Positions 53,821 to 63,867 of a DNA stretch of 64,000 bases are shown one piece after another. Positions within the stretch are counted from its first letter, which is position 1. Each line of letters starts with the position of its first letter. Source of the stretch: Arthrobacter citreus. GTDB lineage: Bacteria > Bacillota > Bacilli > Bacillales > Bacillaceae_G. The position numbers were made by a program, and so were the translations under genes. Below the pieces are notes generated by a model, which was not told the DNA's origin, searched no databases, and worked only from the letters and a program-made list of their open reading frames with translations. The stretch spans positions 4,588,001 to 4,652,000 of the forward strand of contig CP053688.1 in the NCBI GenBank assembly GCA_013200995.1, given 5' to 3'.

Positions 53821-55008
53821 TTGAACACATTACAAGCACGTAAAAATAGTATCTTACTAATTTTTAAGGGCTATTATTTTTGTTTATTTTTTGCAATAGG
53901 ATCACTAGGACCGTTACTTTCATCTTACTTTAAAAATGTGTTGGATTTGTCAACTTCACAAATTGGTATCTTAATGTCGCTTACGCCGATCGTTGCAATT
54001 TTTTCACAGCCTCTATGGGGAATGCTTAGTGACATGACGCTAAATCCTAAAAAAATGTTGCTTATAGCGCAAGTCTCCACAATTGTAATTGCACTTTTCT
54101 ATTCTACAATCACTTCGTATGGCATGCTTTTATTTGTTGTCGTCTTGTTATCAATGACACAAAGTGCTTTAATTCCTCTTTCAGATAGTATTGCACTGAA
54201 TTATGTCCAAAAAATTGGTGGGAATTACGGAGCTATACGATTATATGGCTCAATTGGATTTGCTATTGCTGTATTAGTTTCGGGAAGATTAGCTGAGTTA
54301 TTTGGTTTAGCAATTATATTTTTCATATTTGCATTTTGTGTTTTAGTTGGTTTAGGCATTTCAATCTTTATTCCAAATGCTACGACCATTAGTAAAAGGG
54401 AGCCAATCTTAAAGGGTGTCCCAATTTTGCTATCTAATAAAAGATTTTTGCTATTTTTAATTTGTGCCTTTTTAGTTTTTGGACCAATTAGTGCAAATAA
54501 TACTTACTTCGGTTTATATATTCAATCCTTAGGTGGAACATTAACAGGTGTTGGTATTGCTTTTCTAATTTCTGCAGGAAGCGAAGCGCCGTTTTTACAA
54601 GTAGCTAAACGATTAATTAATCGTTTTGGGATATATAATATATTAATTGCAACCGCTTTAGTATCGGCTTTCAGATGGTATTTTTATTTTACAAATCCTC
54701 CGATGCCTATCTTATTTTTATCTTGTCTTACACAAGGATTATCAGTTGGATTATTTATTCCTGCGGCTCTCCAATTTGTAAGAGAACAAGCACCAGATTC
54801 TTTAAAGGCAACAGCCGTTACGATTTATTCTGGTTTAGGCTTAGGAATGGGAGAATGGTTCTGTACTTTTGTAAGTGGGTTTATATCAGAGGCATTTTCA
54901 ATTAAAGCAATTTATATTTTATTTGGAACGCTTAGTGTAGTTGCAGTTGGTATCATGCAATACTTAAAAAAGGATTCAAATATTAATCATAAAAAGGAGA
55001 TTGCATGA
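53821..55008 (+). CDS. MFS transporter, PPP-like (MFS_1_like) family
   Basis: A 395-residue, 12-span transporter that opens RKNSILLIFKGYYFCLFFAIG and has GMLSDMTLNPKKML in place of motif A, plus YGAIRLYGSIGFAIAVLVSG, a pattern of the phenylpropionate-permease-like MFS group. Two TTG starts are possible: 53809 abuts the AGGAG site, so 53821, 12 bases beyond it, is preferred though not certain. It overlaps the frame of thpR within the AAGGAG site, so the two are co-translated. The substrate is unknown. Confidence 0.8.
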   Translation: MNTLQARKNSILLIFKGYYFCLFFAIGSLGPLLSSYFKNVLDLSTSQIGILMSLTPIVAIFSQPLWGMLSDMTLNPKKMLLIAQVSTIVIALFYSTITSYGMLLFVVVLLSMTQSALIPLSDSIALNYVQKIGGNYGAIRLYGSIGFAIAVLVSGRLAELFGLAIIFFIFAFCVLVGLGISIFIPNATTISKREPILKGVPILLSNKRFLLFLICAFLVFGPISANNTYFGLYIQSLGGTLTGVGIAFLISAGSEAPFLQVAKRLINRFGIYNILIATALVSAFRWYFYFTNPPMPILFLSCLTQGLSVGLFIPAALQFVREQAPDSLKATAVTIYSGLGLGMGEWFCTFVSGFISEAFSIKAIYILFGTLSVVAVGIMQYLKKDSNINHKKEIA

Positions 55009-55009
55009 G

Positions 55010-55561
55010 TTGAGTGAACATTATTTTCTTGCTGTTCCTTTGCCATTACAAATTAAAGAAAAATTAGATGATTTTTCACAAAAGTGGGTCGGAAAATTAC
55101 CATTTAAAAAATGGACTTTTAAAGATGATTTTCATATTACTTTATCATTTTTAGGCCCAGTTACATATACCAAAAGTGTAGAACTAATGGATCAATTAAA
55201 AGAAGAGCTTGATGATTTCAAAAGCTTCAACTTGACCGTCCAACATTTAGGGATATTTGGGAATGATGCAAAGCCACGTGTATGGTGGTTTGGTCTTGAA
55301 AATAGCATTGAATTAATCAATCTACAACATAGAATAAGTAATATATGTGAAAAAATTGGATTTTCAGTTGAAAAACGTTCTTATAATCCGCATATTACAA
55401 TCGCAAAAAAATATAATGATATATTCGATAAAGAATTTAAGGTCCCATTTACCTGGGAGGAAGACCCACTAAAATTTGAAGCGGATGAAATCATTTTATA
55501 TAAGATTCAACCTTCTAAGAAACCAAGTTATCAAAGTGTAGCGTCAATTAAGTTGAAGTAA
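55010..55561 (+). CDS. thpR: RNA 2',3'-cyclic phosphodiesterase ThpR (LigT family)
   Basis: A 183-residue 2H phosphoesterase with both HxT motifs, His42-Ile-Thr44 (FHITLSFLG) and His128-Ile-Thr130 (PHITIAKK). The enzyme opens 2',3'-cyclic phosphates on RNA. The TTG at 55001 is one base from AAGGAG, so the TTG at 55010 with a ten-base spacer is used. The ribosome site lies in the end of the MFS gene. Bacillus relatives are named ytlP. Confidence 0.88.
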   Translation: MSEHYFLAVPLPLQIKEKLDDFSQKWVGKLPFKKWTFKDDFHITLSFLGPVTYTKSVELMDQLKEELDDFKSFNLTVQHLGIFGNDAKPRVWWFGLENSIELINLQHRISNICEKIGFSVEKRSYNPHITIAKKYNDIFDKEFKVPFTWEEDPLKFEADEIILYKIQPSKKPSYQSVASIKLK

Positions 55562-55747
55562 ACAAATTGGCAAAATCTTGAGGGAATTGGTGAAATAAGA
55601 CTAAGTTCTTGCTTCGTTAATTGATGGATTTGAATCCATTTTACCTATTTGTGAATATACTAATCATATCGATGGAAATAACGAAAATATTAATCAGTCG
55701 TTTTTTATAGTAAAGTTTTAAATTTACAGTCTGGATGGTGAATAGCG

Positions 55748-57907
55748 TTGTTTCATATTAAAAGGGCTTACGAAGCTTATATAGATGGATTTCAAGAAAT
55801 AACAATGATTATTCCCAAATCGAACAAACATACAGTGCATTCTTATTTTGAACTAATTTATGAGGATAATCGGAAAACTAAGCTTCCTATTGTTACACGA
55901 ATAGAGTTTGAAAGGTTTATAAAATATACTGTTTTCACACCTGAGGTTCTTTTATTAGAAAACAAGTATGAGATTGAAGATGAATTTGGGGTACGTACAG
56001 ATTTACAAGTTGGCGGTGTCATACGTTCAAATGATTTTGATGAAAAATATGCTTATGACGGAGAAGATTTAGGTGCGAGTTATTCAAGTCATTCCACGCA
56101 ATTTAAGCTATGGGCACCAACTGCATCGAAGGTTAAATTAAGAATTTATCAAAATCATGGTGATGAAGAAAAATTTACTGAAAAGTTAATGGAACGTGAC
56201 GGAAAAGGGACATGGAAAGTAGTAATCGATCAAGATTGTGATGGATTAGTTTATAACTATTTAGTATGTGTAAATCTGATTTGGAGAGAAGCTGTTGACC
56301 CTTACGCTAAAGCAGTGACTTTAAATGGTAAAAATAGTGTTGTAATTGACTTGTCAAAGGCTAGCCATGTTAGTAAGGTAAATAATCCTCCACAAAGTAA
56401 GTATACGGATTGTATTATTTATGAAGCTAGTATTAGAGATTTTACTTCACATCCATTAAGTGGAGTTCATAAAAAAGGATCCTTCGAAGGATTTCATGAA
56501 AAAGGAACTACTTACAATGAATTATCAACAGGGTTGGATTACTTATGTCAATTAGGTGTTACACATATTGAACTTCTGCCATTCTTTGATTTTGAGGGGA
56601 TAGAAGAAAATAACCCATTCCAAAGCTATAATTGGGGCTATAATCCGTTAAACTTTAATGCACCAGAAGGTAGTTATAGTTTAAAACCGGAAGAACCGAT
56701 GACAAGGATCACTGAACTAAAAAAACTTATTTCAGTTTATCATGAGCATGGATTACGGATTATTATGGATGTTGTTTATAATCATGTTTACGAATTACAA
56801 ACTAGTAATTTTGAAAAAATTGTACCTGGATATTATTTTAGACAAGATGAACGAGGTTTACCTTCGAATGGCACTGGGGTAGGGAATGATTTTGCATCTG
56901 AAAGACTGATGGCAAGACGTTTTATTCTTCAATCGCTCAAGTATTGGACTGAAGAATATGACATCGATGGGTTTAGATTTGATTTAATGGGAATTTTAGA
57001 TACGGATACAATGAATCAGATTGTAACTGAATTGACAATCTTAAAACCAGAAATAATTATTTTTGGAGAAGGCTGGGATTTGAACACATCATTAAGTCCT
57101 TCATCTCGAAAAGCAACAATCAACCAAAGTCATCAATTATCAAAGATTGGATTTTTTAACGATAAATTCAGGGATGGTATAAAAGGAAGTACATTTTCGG
57201 TTCAAGAAATAGGATTTATCCAAGGGAATCTTAATCATGATTATTTGTCCGATCTACTTTTGGGTAGCGTCGGAATTAATAACCAGGTATCTTTATTTCA
57301 AGAGCCTTATCAATCAATAAACTATGTTGAATCGCATGATAATCACACTATGTGGGACCGATTGAAGCTTTCAAATGGAAAAGATAGTGAAGAATTACTA
57401 AAGAAGAGACACATACTTGGCACCAGTATTGTCCTGTTTTCATTTGGAGTTCCGTTTATTCATAGCGGGCAGGAGTTCTTTCGAACAAAAGAAGGTATTG
57501 AAAACAGTTATAATTCAGGGGACACTGTTAATAGCATTGATTGGGCCAGAGCAGAACGTGAATCGAGTTATATAAATATAGTAAAAGAGTTTATTGCGAT
57601 TCGAAAGCGCTTTAATTGCCTCCGGTTTTCTTTAAAAGAAGAAATAGTAAGGCATATAAAGTCAGTCAAGGTCCATCAAAATATAATTGGCTATCGCATT
57701 ATTGGAATAGAAGAGATTGACGGTGTTAAAGAAATAATGGTGTTATTTCATAACGGCCTAAAGGATACTACTATTGATCTCGGAAATGAAGACAATTGGG
57801 AATATGTATGGGATGGTAATAAACATTATGTTGAAAAAGGTATAAAAGCTGAATGTAATAAATTACCAATACCATTACTTTCTACTGTTGTATTAGTAAA
57901 ATACTAG
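55748..57907 (+). CDS. pulA: Type I pullulanase
   Basis: A 719-residue GH13 debranching enzyme cleaving alpha-1,6 links in pullulan and glycogen-type glucans. An N-terminal domain and a CBM48-like domain (FKLWAPTASKVKLRIY) precede the barrel. The pullulanase signature YNWGYNP lies near 293-299, the nucleophile in DGFRFDLMG near 410, the acid in FGEGWD near 440 and the stabilising Asp in SHDNH near 530. No signal peptide, so it is intracellular like B. subtilis AmyX. TTG start with GGTG seven bases before it. Confidence 0.92.
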   Translation: MFHIKRAYEAYIDGFQEITMIIPKSNKHTVHSYFELIYEDNRKTKLPIVTRIEFERFIKYTVFTPEVLLLENKYEIEDEFGVRTDLQVGGVIRSNDFDEKYAYDGEDLGASYSSHSTQFKLWAPTASKVKLRIYQNHGDEEKFTEKLMERDGKGTWKVVIDQDCDGLVYNYLVCVNLIWREAVDPYAKAVTLNGKNSVVIDLSKASHVSKVNNPPQSKYTDCIIYEASIRDFTSHPLSGVHKKGSFEGFHEKGTTYNELSTGLDYLCQLGVTHIELLPFFDFEGIEENNPFQSYNWGYNPLNFNAPEGSYSLKPEEPMTRITELKKLISVYHEHGLRIIMDVVYNHVYELQTSNFEKIVPGYYFRQDERGLPSNGTGVGNDFASERLMARRFILQSLKYWTEEYDIDGFRFDLMGILDTDTMNQIVTELTILKPEIIIFGEGWDLNTSLSPSSRKATINQSHQLSKIGFFNDKFRDGIKGSTFSVQEIGFIQGNLNHDYLSDLLLGSVGINNQVSLFQEPYQSINYVESHDNHTMWDRLKLSNGKDSEELLKKRHILGTSIVLFSFGVPFIHSGQEFFRTKEGIENSYNSGDTVNSIDWARAERESSYINIVKEFIAIRKRFNCLRFSLKEEIVRHIKSVKVHQNIIGYRIIGIEEIDGVKEIMVLFHNGLKDTTIDLGNEDNWEYVWDGNKHYVEKGIKAECNKLPIPLLSTVVLVKY

Positions 57908-57947
57908 CAACTACTTGCAGATTCTAATTAAACGATGTAAACTTGTA

Positions 57948-57994
57948 AAAGGTGGCTTATTACAGCTAATTGTAATAGGCTATCTTTCTTTTTG
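57948..57994 (+). terminator. Terminator of pulA
   Basis: Imperfect stem AGGTGGCTTATTACA/TGTAATAGGCTATCT followed by a T-rich stretch. Confidence 0.7.
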
Positions 57995-58047
57995 TAATAA
58001 AATAATTTTAAAATACAAACATATATAACAACAAGGAACGGATATCA

Positions 58048-58842
58048 ATGGATAATCATATACAAGAAATACTCGGAAAAGAATGGACAATCTCGCCAGC
58101 CGGTGGTTTCACTGGTGAAGCGTATATAGCTGAAAACAATGATAAGAGATTATTTCTTAAACGAAATTCTTCTCCTTTTTTAGCAGTTTTATCAGCAGCT
58201 GGTTTTGTTCCAAAATTAGTTTGGACTAGAAGACTAGAAAATGGTGATGTACTTACTGCTCAAGAGTGGGTAATCGCACGTAGTCTTGAACCTTTCGAGC
58301 TGTCAGCGAAAGGGGTTGCACAATTCTTATATCGTATCCACTCCTCCAAAGAATTGTTATATATGTTAACGAAGCTCGGGATTAATCCATTAGAACCTCA
58401 AGATTTACTTCAAACAATTGTAGGAAATTTAACTGAGGAATTTACACAAAGCCAGATTATCGTAAAAGGCATTGAATATTTAGAAGAAAATATGCCATCT
58501 TTTGACCCAGAAGACTTAGTTGTTTGTCATAGTGATTTAAATCATCATAATTGGTTATTAACTGAGGCGAATAATTTATATTTAATCGATTGGGATGAAG
58601 CAATTATTGCTGATAAAGCATTTGATCTAGGTATGTTTTTATTTACTTATGTAGACCAAAACGATTGGGAAAAATGGCTACGTAATTATGGAATAAAATT
58701 AACAGATGAACTATTGAACCGAATGACTTGGTATGTTGTTGCTCAAACAATCATCTGGATCAAATGGTATACTTTGCGTGAAAATGAAAAGCAGACTCAA
58801 AAAATGAAGAGCCTGCTTGAGAAAATATTAGACTTTAAATAA
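58048..58842 (+). CDS. ytmP: Aminoglycoside-phosphotransferase-fold protein YtmP
   Basis: A 264-residue APH/choline-kinase-fold protein. The catalytic loop is VCHSDLNHHNWLL (Brenner motif HxDxxxxN) and the metal site is LIDWDEA. The N-lobe nucleotide contact is GGFTGEAYIAE with the lysine of LFLKRN. It probably phosphorylates a small alcohol, but no substrate is known. It heads the conserved ytmP-ytzH-trmB segment. AAGGAACGG precedes the ATG. Confidence 0.87.
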   Translation: MDNHIQEILGKEWTISPAGGFTGEAYIAENNDKRLFLKRNSSPFLAVLSAAGFVPKLVWTRRLENGDVLTAQEWVIARSLEPFELSAKGVAQFLYRIHSSKELLYMLTKLGINPLEPQDLLQTIVGNLTEEFTQSQIIVKGIEYLEENMPSFDPEDLVVCHSDLNHHNWLLTEANNLYLIDWDEAIIADKAFDLGMFLFTYVDQNDWEKWLRNYGIKLTDELLNRMTWYVVAQTIIWIKWYTLRENEKQTQKMKSLLEKILDFK

Positions 58843-58867
58843 AAATTTCCTCGGAAATTGTCATAGA

Positions 58868-59146
58868 TTAAGAATACGTATTGAAATCTGACACCCATTG
58901 AGAGAGTTGATTTTGATGGTTGTTAATGTGCTGGTCTAAATCAGAAGAGTACTTCCCAGACTGACTGTAATAGTAAATATCATTTAGCATAGCTTTTACA
59001 TCATCTGTTACTTGATCGTTTGTTAGTAAAGATTGTACAAGTCTTTCAAGTTGCTCACATTCTGATACAGTTCCACAGCAATCTGATTGGTGATTCATTA
59101 AAATATCGCGTAAAATTGTTAATTGATGCTCATGATTTAAAGGCAT
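58868..59146 (-). CDS. ytzH: YtzH-like protein
   Basis: A 92-residue, helical, acidic protein beginning MPLNHEHQLTILRDILMNHQ with a CCG motif (SDCCGTVSECEQLERL) and a Gln/Asn/His-rich tail. Lies on the minus strand between ytmP and trmB exactly as ytzH in B. subtilis. The AAGGATG site before the ATG at 59146 decides the start. No function is known. Confidence 0.82.
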   Translation of the reverse strand: MPLNHEHQLTILRDILMNHQSDCCGTVSECEQLERLVQSLLTNDQVTDDVKAMLNDIYYYSQSGKYSSDLDQHINNHQNQLSQWVSDFNTYS

Positions 59147-59301
59147 AAATTCACATCCTTTTTTTAATAAGTACACTTGAAATAGTTTGTGTTACACGAT
59201 ATGATTTTATACTTTACGTAAATAACCGAGTGCCATTTTAGTGCTTGGTTTTTTCAATGAGAAGATACAAATTGCAAAATCGAGAGGGAGTAAAAAAACT
59301 T

Positions 59302-59943
59302 ATGAGATTAAGACATAAGCCCGGCGCGGCAGATCAAATAAAGCAATATGCTCATTACGTAATTCCAAATCCGAGCGAGCAAAAAGGAAATTGGAAAGAC
59401 GTATTCCAAAATGACCAACCGATTCATATCGAAGTAGGTACTGGAAGAGGCCGTTTTATGGTAGGTATGGCAAAAGCCAATCCTCATATTAACTATATTG
59501 GAATTGAGAAGTATACAAGTGTAGTTTCAGATGCTTTAGATAAATTAATTGAAGCGGAAGTTCCAAATTTAAAGCTTTTAAATGTAGATGCACAAAAATT
59601 AACGGATTTCTTTGCAGACGGAGAAATAGATCGAGTTTATTTAAATTTCTCTGATCCATGGCCAAAGGTTCGTCATGAAAAGCGTCGATTAACATACAAA
59701 ACGTTTTTAAGTATGTATCAACAAATTTTAAAAAATGATGGGGAAATTCATTTTAAAACAGATAATCAAAGTTTATTTGAATTTTCAATTATGAGTATGG
59801 CTAACTATGGAATGACGATGCATTTCCTAAGTTTAGACCTTCATAACAGTGATTTCGAAGGCAATATCATGACAGAATATGAAGAAAAATTCTCGTCAAA
59901 AGGTAACCGCATATATCGAGTAGAAGCTGCGTATAGAAAGTAA
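59302..59943 (+). CDS. trmB: tRNA (guanine-N7)-methyltransferase TrmB
   Basis: SAM-dependent enzyme making m7G46 in tRNA. At 213 residues from the ATG at 59302, which follows GAGGGAG, it has the family size. SAM motif [14 protein letters not shown], the [15 protein letters not shown] catalytic/tRNA block and the FKTDN motif are all present. The frame is open 19 codons upstream but without a ribosome site. Bacillus name ytmQ. Confidence 0.95.
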   Translation: MRLRHKPGAADQIKQYAHYVIPNPSEQKGNWKDVFQNDQPIHIEVGTGRGRFMVGMAKANPHINYIGIEKYTSVVSDALDKLIEAEVPNLKLLNVDAQKLTDFFADGEIDRVYLNFSDPWPKVRHEKRRLTYKTFLSMYQQILKNDGEIHFKTDNQSLFEFSIMSMANYGMTMHFLSLDLHNSDFEGNIMTEYEEKFSSKGNRIYRVEAAYRK

Positions 59944-59949
59944 GGATAA

Positions 59950-60016
59950 GAAAAAGCAGGATAAGGGTTAGAGAAAGGCTTTATAAGACTTTCTTGACCT
60001 GATATCCTGCTTTTTT
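59950..60016. terminator. Bidirectional terminator after trmB
   Basis: AAAAGCAGGATA pairs with TATCCTGCTTTT across a 40-base interior that itself contains AGAAAG/CTTTCT. As and Ts flank it on both sides. Confidence 0.75.
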
Positions 60017-60021
60017 ATCTT

Positions 60022-60804
60022 CTACTGTTTGATTGCGAGTGCGCTCCATTGATCTGTTTTAAAACTAATGATCGTCTCGTCTTCTATAATGATATTAAAA
60101 TAAGATTGAATATTTTCTGGAGCCTGTAGGAGCATAGATGTAACCGCCAATTTATGAGCTTCAGTTGGGGCCATTCTGTCTAGCCAAGAATTAAAAGGAT
60201 GTTTTTTCTTTCTTAGAATGTCTTGCTCTACTTTGAGCCCATTTTCCTCAAATAATGTTCTCCACTGAGCTTTAGTAAGACACTTGACGTGACTTGGGTC
60301 CCTAATTGCTTCTGCAAGATTGATAAAATCGGACAATGTCTTGTCATCGGGCACGATATTGTCAATTAATAGGAATCGTCCATTTGGTCGCAATACGCGT
60401 GAGACTTCCCGAATAAATACATCTGGGTTTGGAAAATGGTGGGGTGCGATACGACAAGTGACAATGTCAAATGAATTCTTTAAAAATGGAAGTTCCTCTG
60501 CATCAGCCAATACATAGGTTACATTCTGTATGCCCTTTTCGGTCAAGTGGATACGTGTAGTTTCAAGCATTTTCTCTGTTAAGTCTGTTGCAGTTACATT
60601 TTTCACAAGTGGTGCCAATGTCTTTGCTACATGTCCACCACCAGTAGCAATATCAAGTACAGCGTCTTCTGGCGTGGGTTGCAAGAAAGTGACTGCAGTG
60701 GCAAGATCCTCACCATTCGCATGACCTTCACTTAAAACGTATTTTTCTGCATTTTTACCAAATTGACCTTGAACACGCTGTTTGATGAAATCTTTGTCTG
60801 CCAT
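60022..60804 (-). CDS. Class I SAM-dependent methyltransferase (UbiE/YcgJ-like)
   Basis: A 261-residue methyltransferase. Motif I VLDIATGGGHVAKTLA, acidic strand-2 end ATDLTEKML, motif II ADAEELPFLKNSFDIVTCRIAPHHFPN and post-motif RPNGRFLLIDN are complete. The ATG at 60804 is eight bases from AGGAG, a better fit than the Met two codons upstream. Three 60-base lines counted by eye give 40, 42 and 55% G+C, against about 32% in a line of ytoP nearby. The gene sits inside an otherwise conserved trmB-ytnP order, so recent acquisition is likely. The substrate is unknown. Confidence 0.85.
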   Translation of the reverse strand: MADKDFIKQRVQGQFGKNAEKYVLSEGHANGEDLATAVTFLQPTPEDAVLDIATGGGHVAKTLAPLVKNVTATDLTEKMLETTRIHLTEKGIQNVTYVLADAEELPFLKNSFDIVTCRIAPHHFPNPDVFIREVSRVLRPNGRFLLIDNIVPDDKTLSDFINLAEAIRDPSHVKCLTKAQWRTLFEENGLKVEQDILRKKKHPFNSWLDRMAPTEAHKLAVTSMLLQAPENIQSYFNIIIEDETIISFKTDQWSALAIKQ

Positions 60805-60969
60805 TCTCATTTCTCCTCTCATTTTGTACGTTAATTATGGTTACTCAAATCCATCTTAATCCACCTTAAACAATAAGGAAATTACCATTTTTTTATGAAT
60901 GTTGATAAGTAATTCTTATGATTTACTATTTTTCATTTTACTGAAATTTCCATTTTTAAAATAAGGATT

Positions 60970-61209
60970 TTGAAATCGTTGAAAATGGTTTAATGGCGGC
61001 TAGAGCGCGTGTTGCAGCTAAAAAGCTCGTGTATTAACAATGGGGTAGGATTAGGAAAGACCCACCTAATGCACGCAATTGGACATTATGTGCTAGAGCA
61101 TAATCCGCATGCCAAGGTAGTATATTTATCATCAGAAAAATTTACAAATGAGTCTATTAACTCAATTTGCGACAATAAAGCGATCGAGTTCAGAAATATT
61201 TTTAGCTAA
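60970..61209 (+). pseudogene. Chimeric remnant: gyrB fragment joined to dnaA fragment
   Basis: In one frame 60970-61017 reads [19 protein letters not shown], matching the GyrB segment [22 protein letters not shown]. A single lost base after AAG shifts the frame, and the DNA still resembles gyrB through CTCGTGTATTAACAA. From about 61038 the next frame reads [20 protein letters not shown], then [32 protein letters not shown], i.e. the Walker A half of the DnaA AAA+ domain. It stops soon after. No promoter or ribosome site fits, and neither piece could work alone. The rest of the 533-base gap up to ytnP is featureless. Confidence 0.75.
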
Positions 61210-61337
61210 ATAAACAGAAAGCAAACTCTTTCTTTATTGAATTCACTTATCTTTTCCTTAACCCAGGCTTATAATATTCAGTAAATTTCAAAAAGTGGTA
61301 TAATATTTACGTCTAGTAAAAAAGAAGGGGGATAAGT

Positions 61338-62180
61338 ATGGAGCTATTAAAGATTGGAACTTGTACAATTCAGTGGCTTACTGGAGGAAACACCCAATTA
61401 GATGGTGGAGCTATGTTTGGAGTTGTTCCAAAAGCACTTTGGTCTAAAAAGTATGTTGTTAATGAAAAGAACCAAATTCCATTACGAACTGATCCAGTAT
61501 TTATTCAAACAAACGGTTTAAATATTATCATTGATAGCGGAATTGGTGTGAACAAATTAAATGAGAAGCAAAAAAGAAATTTTGGGGTAACAGAGGATTC
61601 TGCAATCGAACAATCATTAGCGAAGCATGGATTAAAGCTAGATGATATCGATTATGTCATAATGACTCATTTGCATTTTGATCATGCAAGTGGATTAACG
61701 AAATTTGAAAACGGTGAATTTAATCCTGTGTTTTCAAAGGCAAAAATTATTACTTCCAGGATCGAATGGGATGAGATGAGAAATCCTAATATCCGTTCAA
61801 ATAATACATATTGGAAAGAAAATTGGGAAGCGATTCAAGATCAAATTATTACATTTGAAAATGAATATGTTCTATCAGATGAAATAACGATTATCCATAC
61901 AGGTGGCCATAGCGATGGACATAGCATTATTAAAATAGAAACTGAGAATGAACTATTATTGCATATGGGGGATTTAATGCCTACACATGCGCATCAATCT
62001 CCGTTATGGGTGATGGCATATGATGATTATCCAATGACGTCAATTTATGCAAAAGAAAAATGGGTCAATTTTGGAATGCAAAAAAATTCTTGGTTTACGT
62101 TTTATCACGATGATGTGTATAGAGCAATAAAATGGAGCGCTGAAGGACAAGTATTACAGTCGATCGAACGCTCCAAATAA
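61338..62180 (+). CDS. ytnP: Metallo-beta-lactamase-fold lactonase YtnP
   Basis: A 280-residue MBL hydrolase. Zinc ligands HLHFDH (His111, His113, Asp115, His116), then the histidine of [10 protein letters not shown] and the Asp of HMGDLMP. B. subtilis YtnP is a quorum-quenching lactonase that blocks streptomycete signalling; the same role is likely but unproven here. AGAAGGGGG precedes the ATG. It normally follows trmB closely but is separated here by the methyltransferase and the gyrB/dnaA scar. Confidence 0.9.
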   Translation: MELLKIGTCTIQWLTGGNTQLDGGAMFGVVPKALWSKKYVVNEKNQIPLRTDPVFIQTNGLNIIIDSGIGVNKLNEKQKRNFGVTEDSAIEQSLAKHGLKLDDIDYVIMTHLHFDHASGLTKFENGEFNPVFSKAKIITSRIEWDEMRNPNIRSNNTYWKENWEAIQDQIITFENEYVLSDEITIIHTGGHSDGHSIIKIETENELLLHMGDLMPTHAHQSPLWVMAYDDYPMTSIYAKEKWVNFGMQKNSWFTFYHDDVYRAIKWSAEGQVLQSIERSK

Positions 62181-62194
62181 TTTGTATATCGTTT

Positions 62195-62506
62195 TTAAAC
62201 AATTTGAGCTGAAATTAGCTCACCATTTACAGCATTAATGATGAATGAATAGTTAGTAGTATCATTGTCTGACTCTACTACTGTAAAACCACCTTCATAA
62301 ACATCACCTTCATAATCTGGTAAGTCAGCCCACTTTGGTTCTGAGTGAATCCAAGTTCCAGTTACATTGCCATATGAAAGAAACACTGGTTTAATTGTTT
62401 TTAATGCTTTTTCTGCTGGAATATATTGTGAAGATAATTTTTTTTGTAAATATAGACCACCAGCAACACCTAAACCTAAGCCAATTAGGACGCGTTTAAG
62501 TTTCAT
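62195..62506 (-). CDS. ytzB: PepSY-domain protein YtzB
   Basis: A 103-residue protein with an N-terminal hydrophobic segment (KRVLIGLGLGVAGGLYL) that anchors or exports it, then one PepSY-like domain ending SFIINAVNGELISAQIV. The family is thought to inhibit proteases or bind peptidoglycan-associated partners. The ATG at 62506 follows AGAGGTGG; the GTG three codons earlier is inside that site. It is convergent with ytnP. Confidence 0.85.
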   Translation of the reverse strand: MKLKRVLIGLGLGVAGGLYLQKKLSSQYIPAEKALKTIKPVFLSYGNVTGTWIHSEPKWADLPDYEGDVYEGGFTVVESDNDTTNYSFIINAVNGELISAQIV

Positions 62507-62667
62507 TTGTACCACCTCTATTTAAGTATTATGCGCTTGAATAAATATTCTACTACTTATCTTAGTCAAATAGAGGCAACTTTTCAACGTTTAGCATTGG
62601 TATTATATGTTATTTTTAGATAAAATAAAAAATGGAAGATATGTTTTGTATAGAGAGGAACGAAAAT

Positions 62668-63738
62668 ATGAATCAAGATACTCTACAGCTTTTTAAGTTT
62701 TTAACAGAATTACAAGGTGCATCAGGATTTGAACATGAAGTTCGTCATTTTATGAGAAAAGAACTTGAGAAATATACGAATGAAATTGTACAAGATCGCC
62801 TAGGAAGTATTTTTGGAGTTAAACGTGGAACTGAAGATGGACCTACTGTAATGGTAGCGGGACATATGGATGAAGTTGGATTCATGGTTACTCAAATTAC
62901 GGAAAACGGTATGTTAAGATTTCAACCACTAGGAGGCTGGTGGAGTCAAGTATTGCTTGCTCAAAGAGTTCAAATTATGACAGACCAAGGTCCGGTTATC
63001 GGAGTAATTGGTTCGATTCCTCCGCATTTATTAAGCGATGAGCTAAGAGCTAGACCAATGGACATAAAAAATATGTTAATTGATATAGGTGCAGATAACA
63101 AAGAGGATGCCTTAAATATTGGTATTCGTCCAGGGCAACAAATTGTACCTGTATGTCCTTTTACGCCTATGGCAAATGAGAAAAAAATTATGGCTAAAGC
63201 TTGGGATAACCGTTACGGATGTGGACTTGCGATTGAATTATTAAAAGAAGTTCAAAATGAAACATTACCTAATATTTTATATTCAGGTGCTACTGTTCAA
63301 GAAGAAGTTGGACTTAGAGGAGCACAAACTGCAGCAAATATGATTAAACCAGATATTTTTTATGCACTTGATGCGAGCCCAGCAAATGATATGTCGGGTG
63401 CGAAATCTGAATTTGGTCAATTAGGTAAAGGTGTTTTACTACGAATTTTAGACCGTACGATGGTTACACATAAAGGAATACGTGAATTTATTTTAGATAC
63501 TGCAGAAACGAATAATATACCTTATCAATACTTTGTATCACAAGGTGGAACAGATGCTGGACGAGTACATGTTTCAAACGATGGTGTTCCTTCTGCTGTA
63601 ATTGGTATTTGTTCACGCTACATTCACACAGCGGCTTCAATTATTCATGTTGATGATTACTTAGCTGCGAAAGAATTACTTGTTAAACTAGTTAAAGCAA
63701 CTGATAAAACAACTGTTGAAACACTACGTAATTATTAA
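62668..63738 (+). CDS. ytoP: M42-family glutamyl/deblocking aminopeptidase YtoP
   Basis: A 356-residue zinc aminopeptidase of the tetrahedral M42 family. Metal and catalytic residues are in [37 protein letters not shown] (catalytic Glu and ligand), DASPAND and the final [11 protein letters not shown] histidine. The ATG at 62668 is nine bases after GAGAGG; an in-frame ATG 12 codons upstream lacks a site. It cleaves N-terminal residues of peptides; exact preference cannot be read. Confidence 0.92.
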   Translation: MNQDTLQLFKFLTELQGASGFEHEVRHFMRKELEKYTNEIVQDRLGSIFGVKRGTEDGPTVMVAGHMDEVGFMVTQITENGMLRFQPLGGWWSQVLLAQRVQIMTDQGPVIGVIGSIPPHLLSDELRARPMDIKNMLIDIGADNKEDALNIGIRPGQQIVPVCPFTPMANEKKIMAKAWDNRYGCGLAIELLKEVQNETLPNILYSGATVQEEVGLRGAQTAANMIKPDIFYALDASPANDMSGAKSEFGQLGKGVLLRILDRTMVTHKGIREFILDTAETNNIPYQYFVSQGGTDAGRVHVSNDGVPSAVIGICSRYIHTAASIIHVDDYLAAKELLVKLVKATDKTTVETLRNY

Positions 63739-63740
63739 AC

Positions 63741-63775
63741 TAAGGAGCCTCAGCATTGGGGCTTTTTTTCTTTTT
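63741..63775 (+). terminator. Terminator of ytoP
   Basis: Short stem AGCC..GGCT within AAGGAGCCTCAGCATTGGGG, followed by a long T-rich run. Confidence 0.7.
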
Positions 63776-63867
63776 TTGAGCAATAAAAGAGATTAGTCTA
63801 AATTGAATGAGGCGATACTCATTAAGAGAATGTGATATAAGAAATTCAAATGAGCGAGGTAATAGTA

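Noticed and set aside
61009..61209. A functional small DnaA-like ATPase gene
   Set aside because: Only about 55 residues of the AAA+ domain remain, with no Walker B, sensor or DNA-binding part. The 5' side is a frameshifted gyrB piece, and no ribosome site is present.
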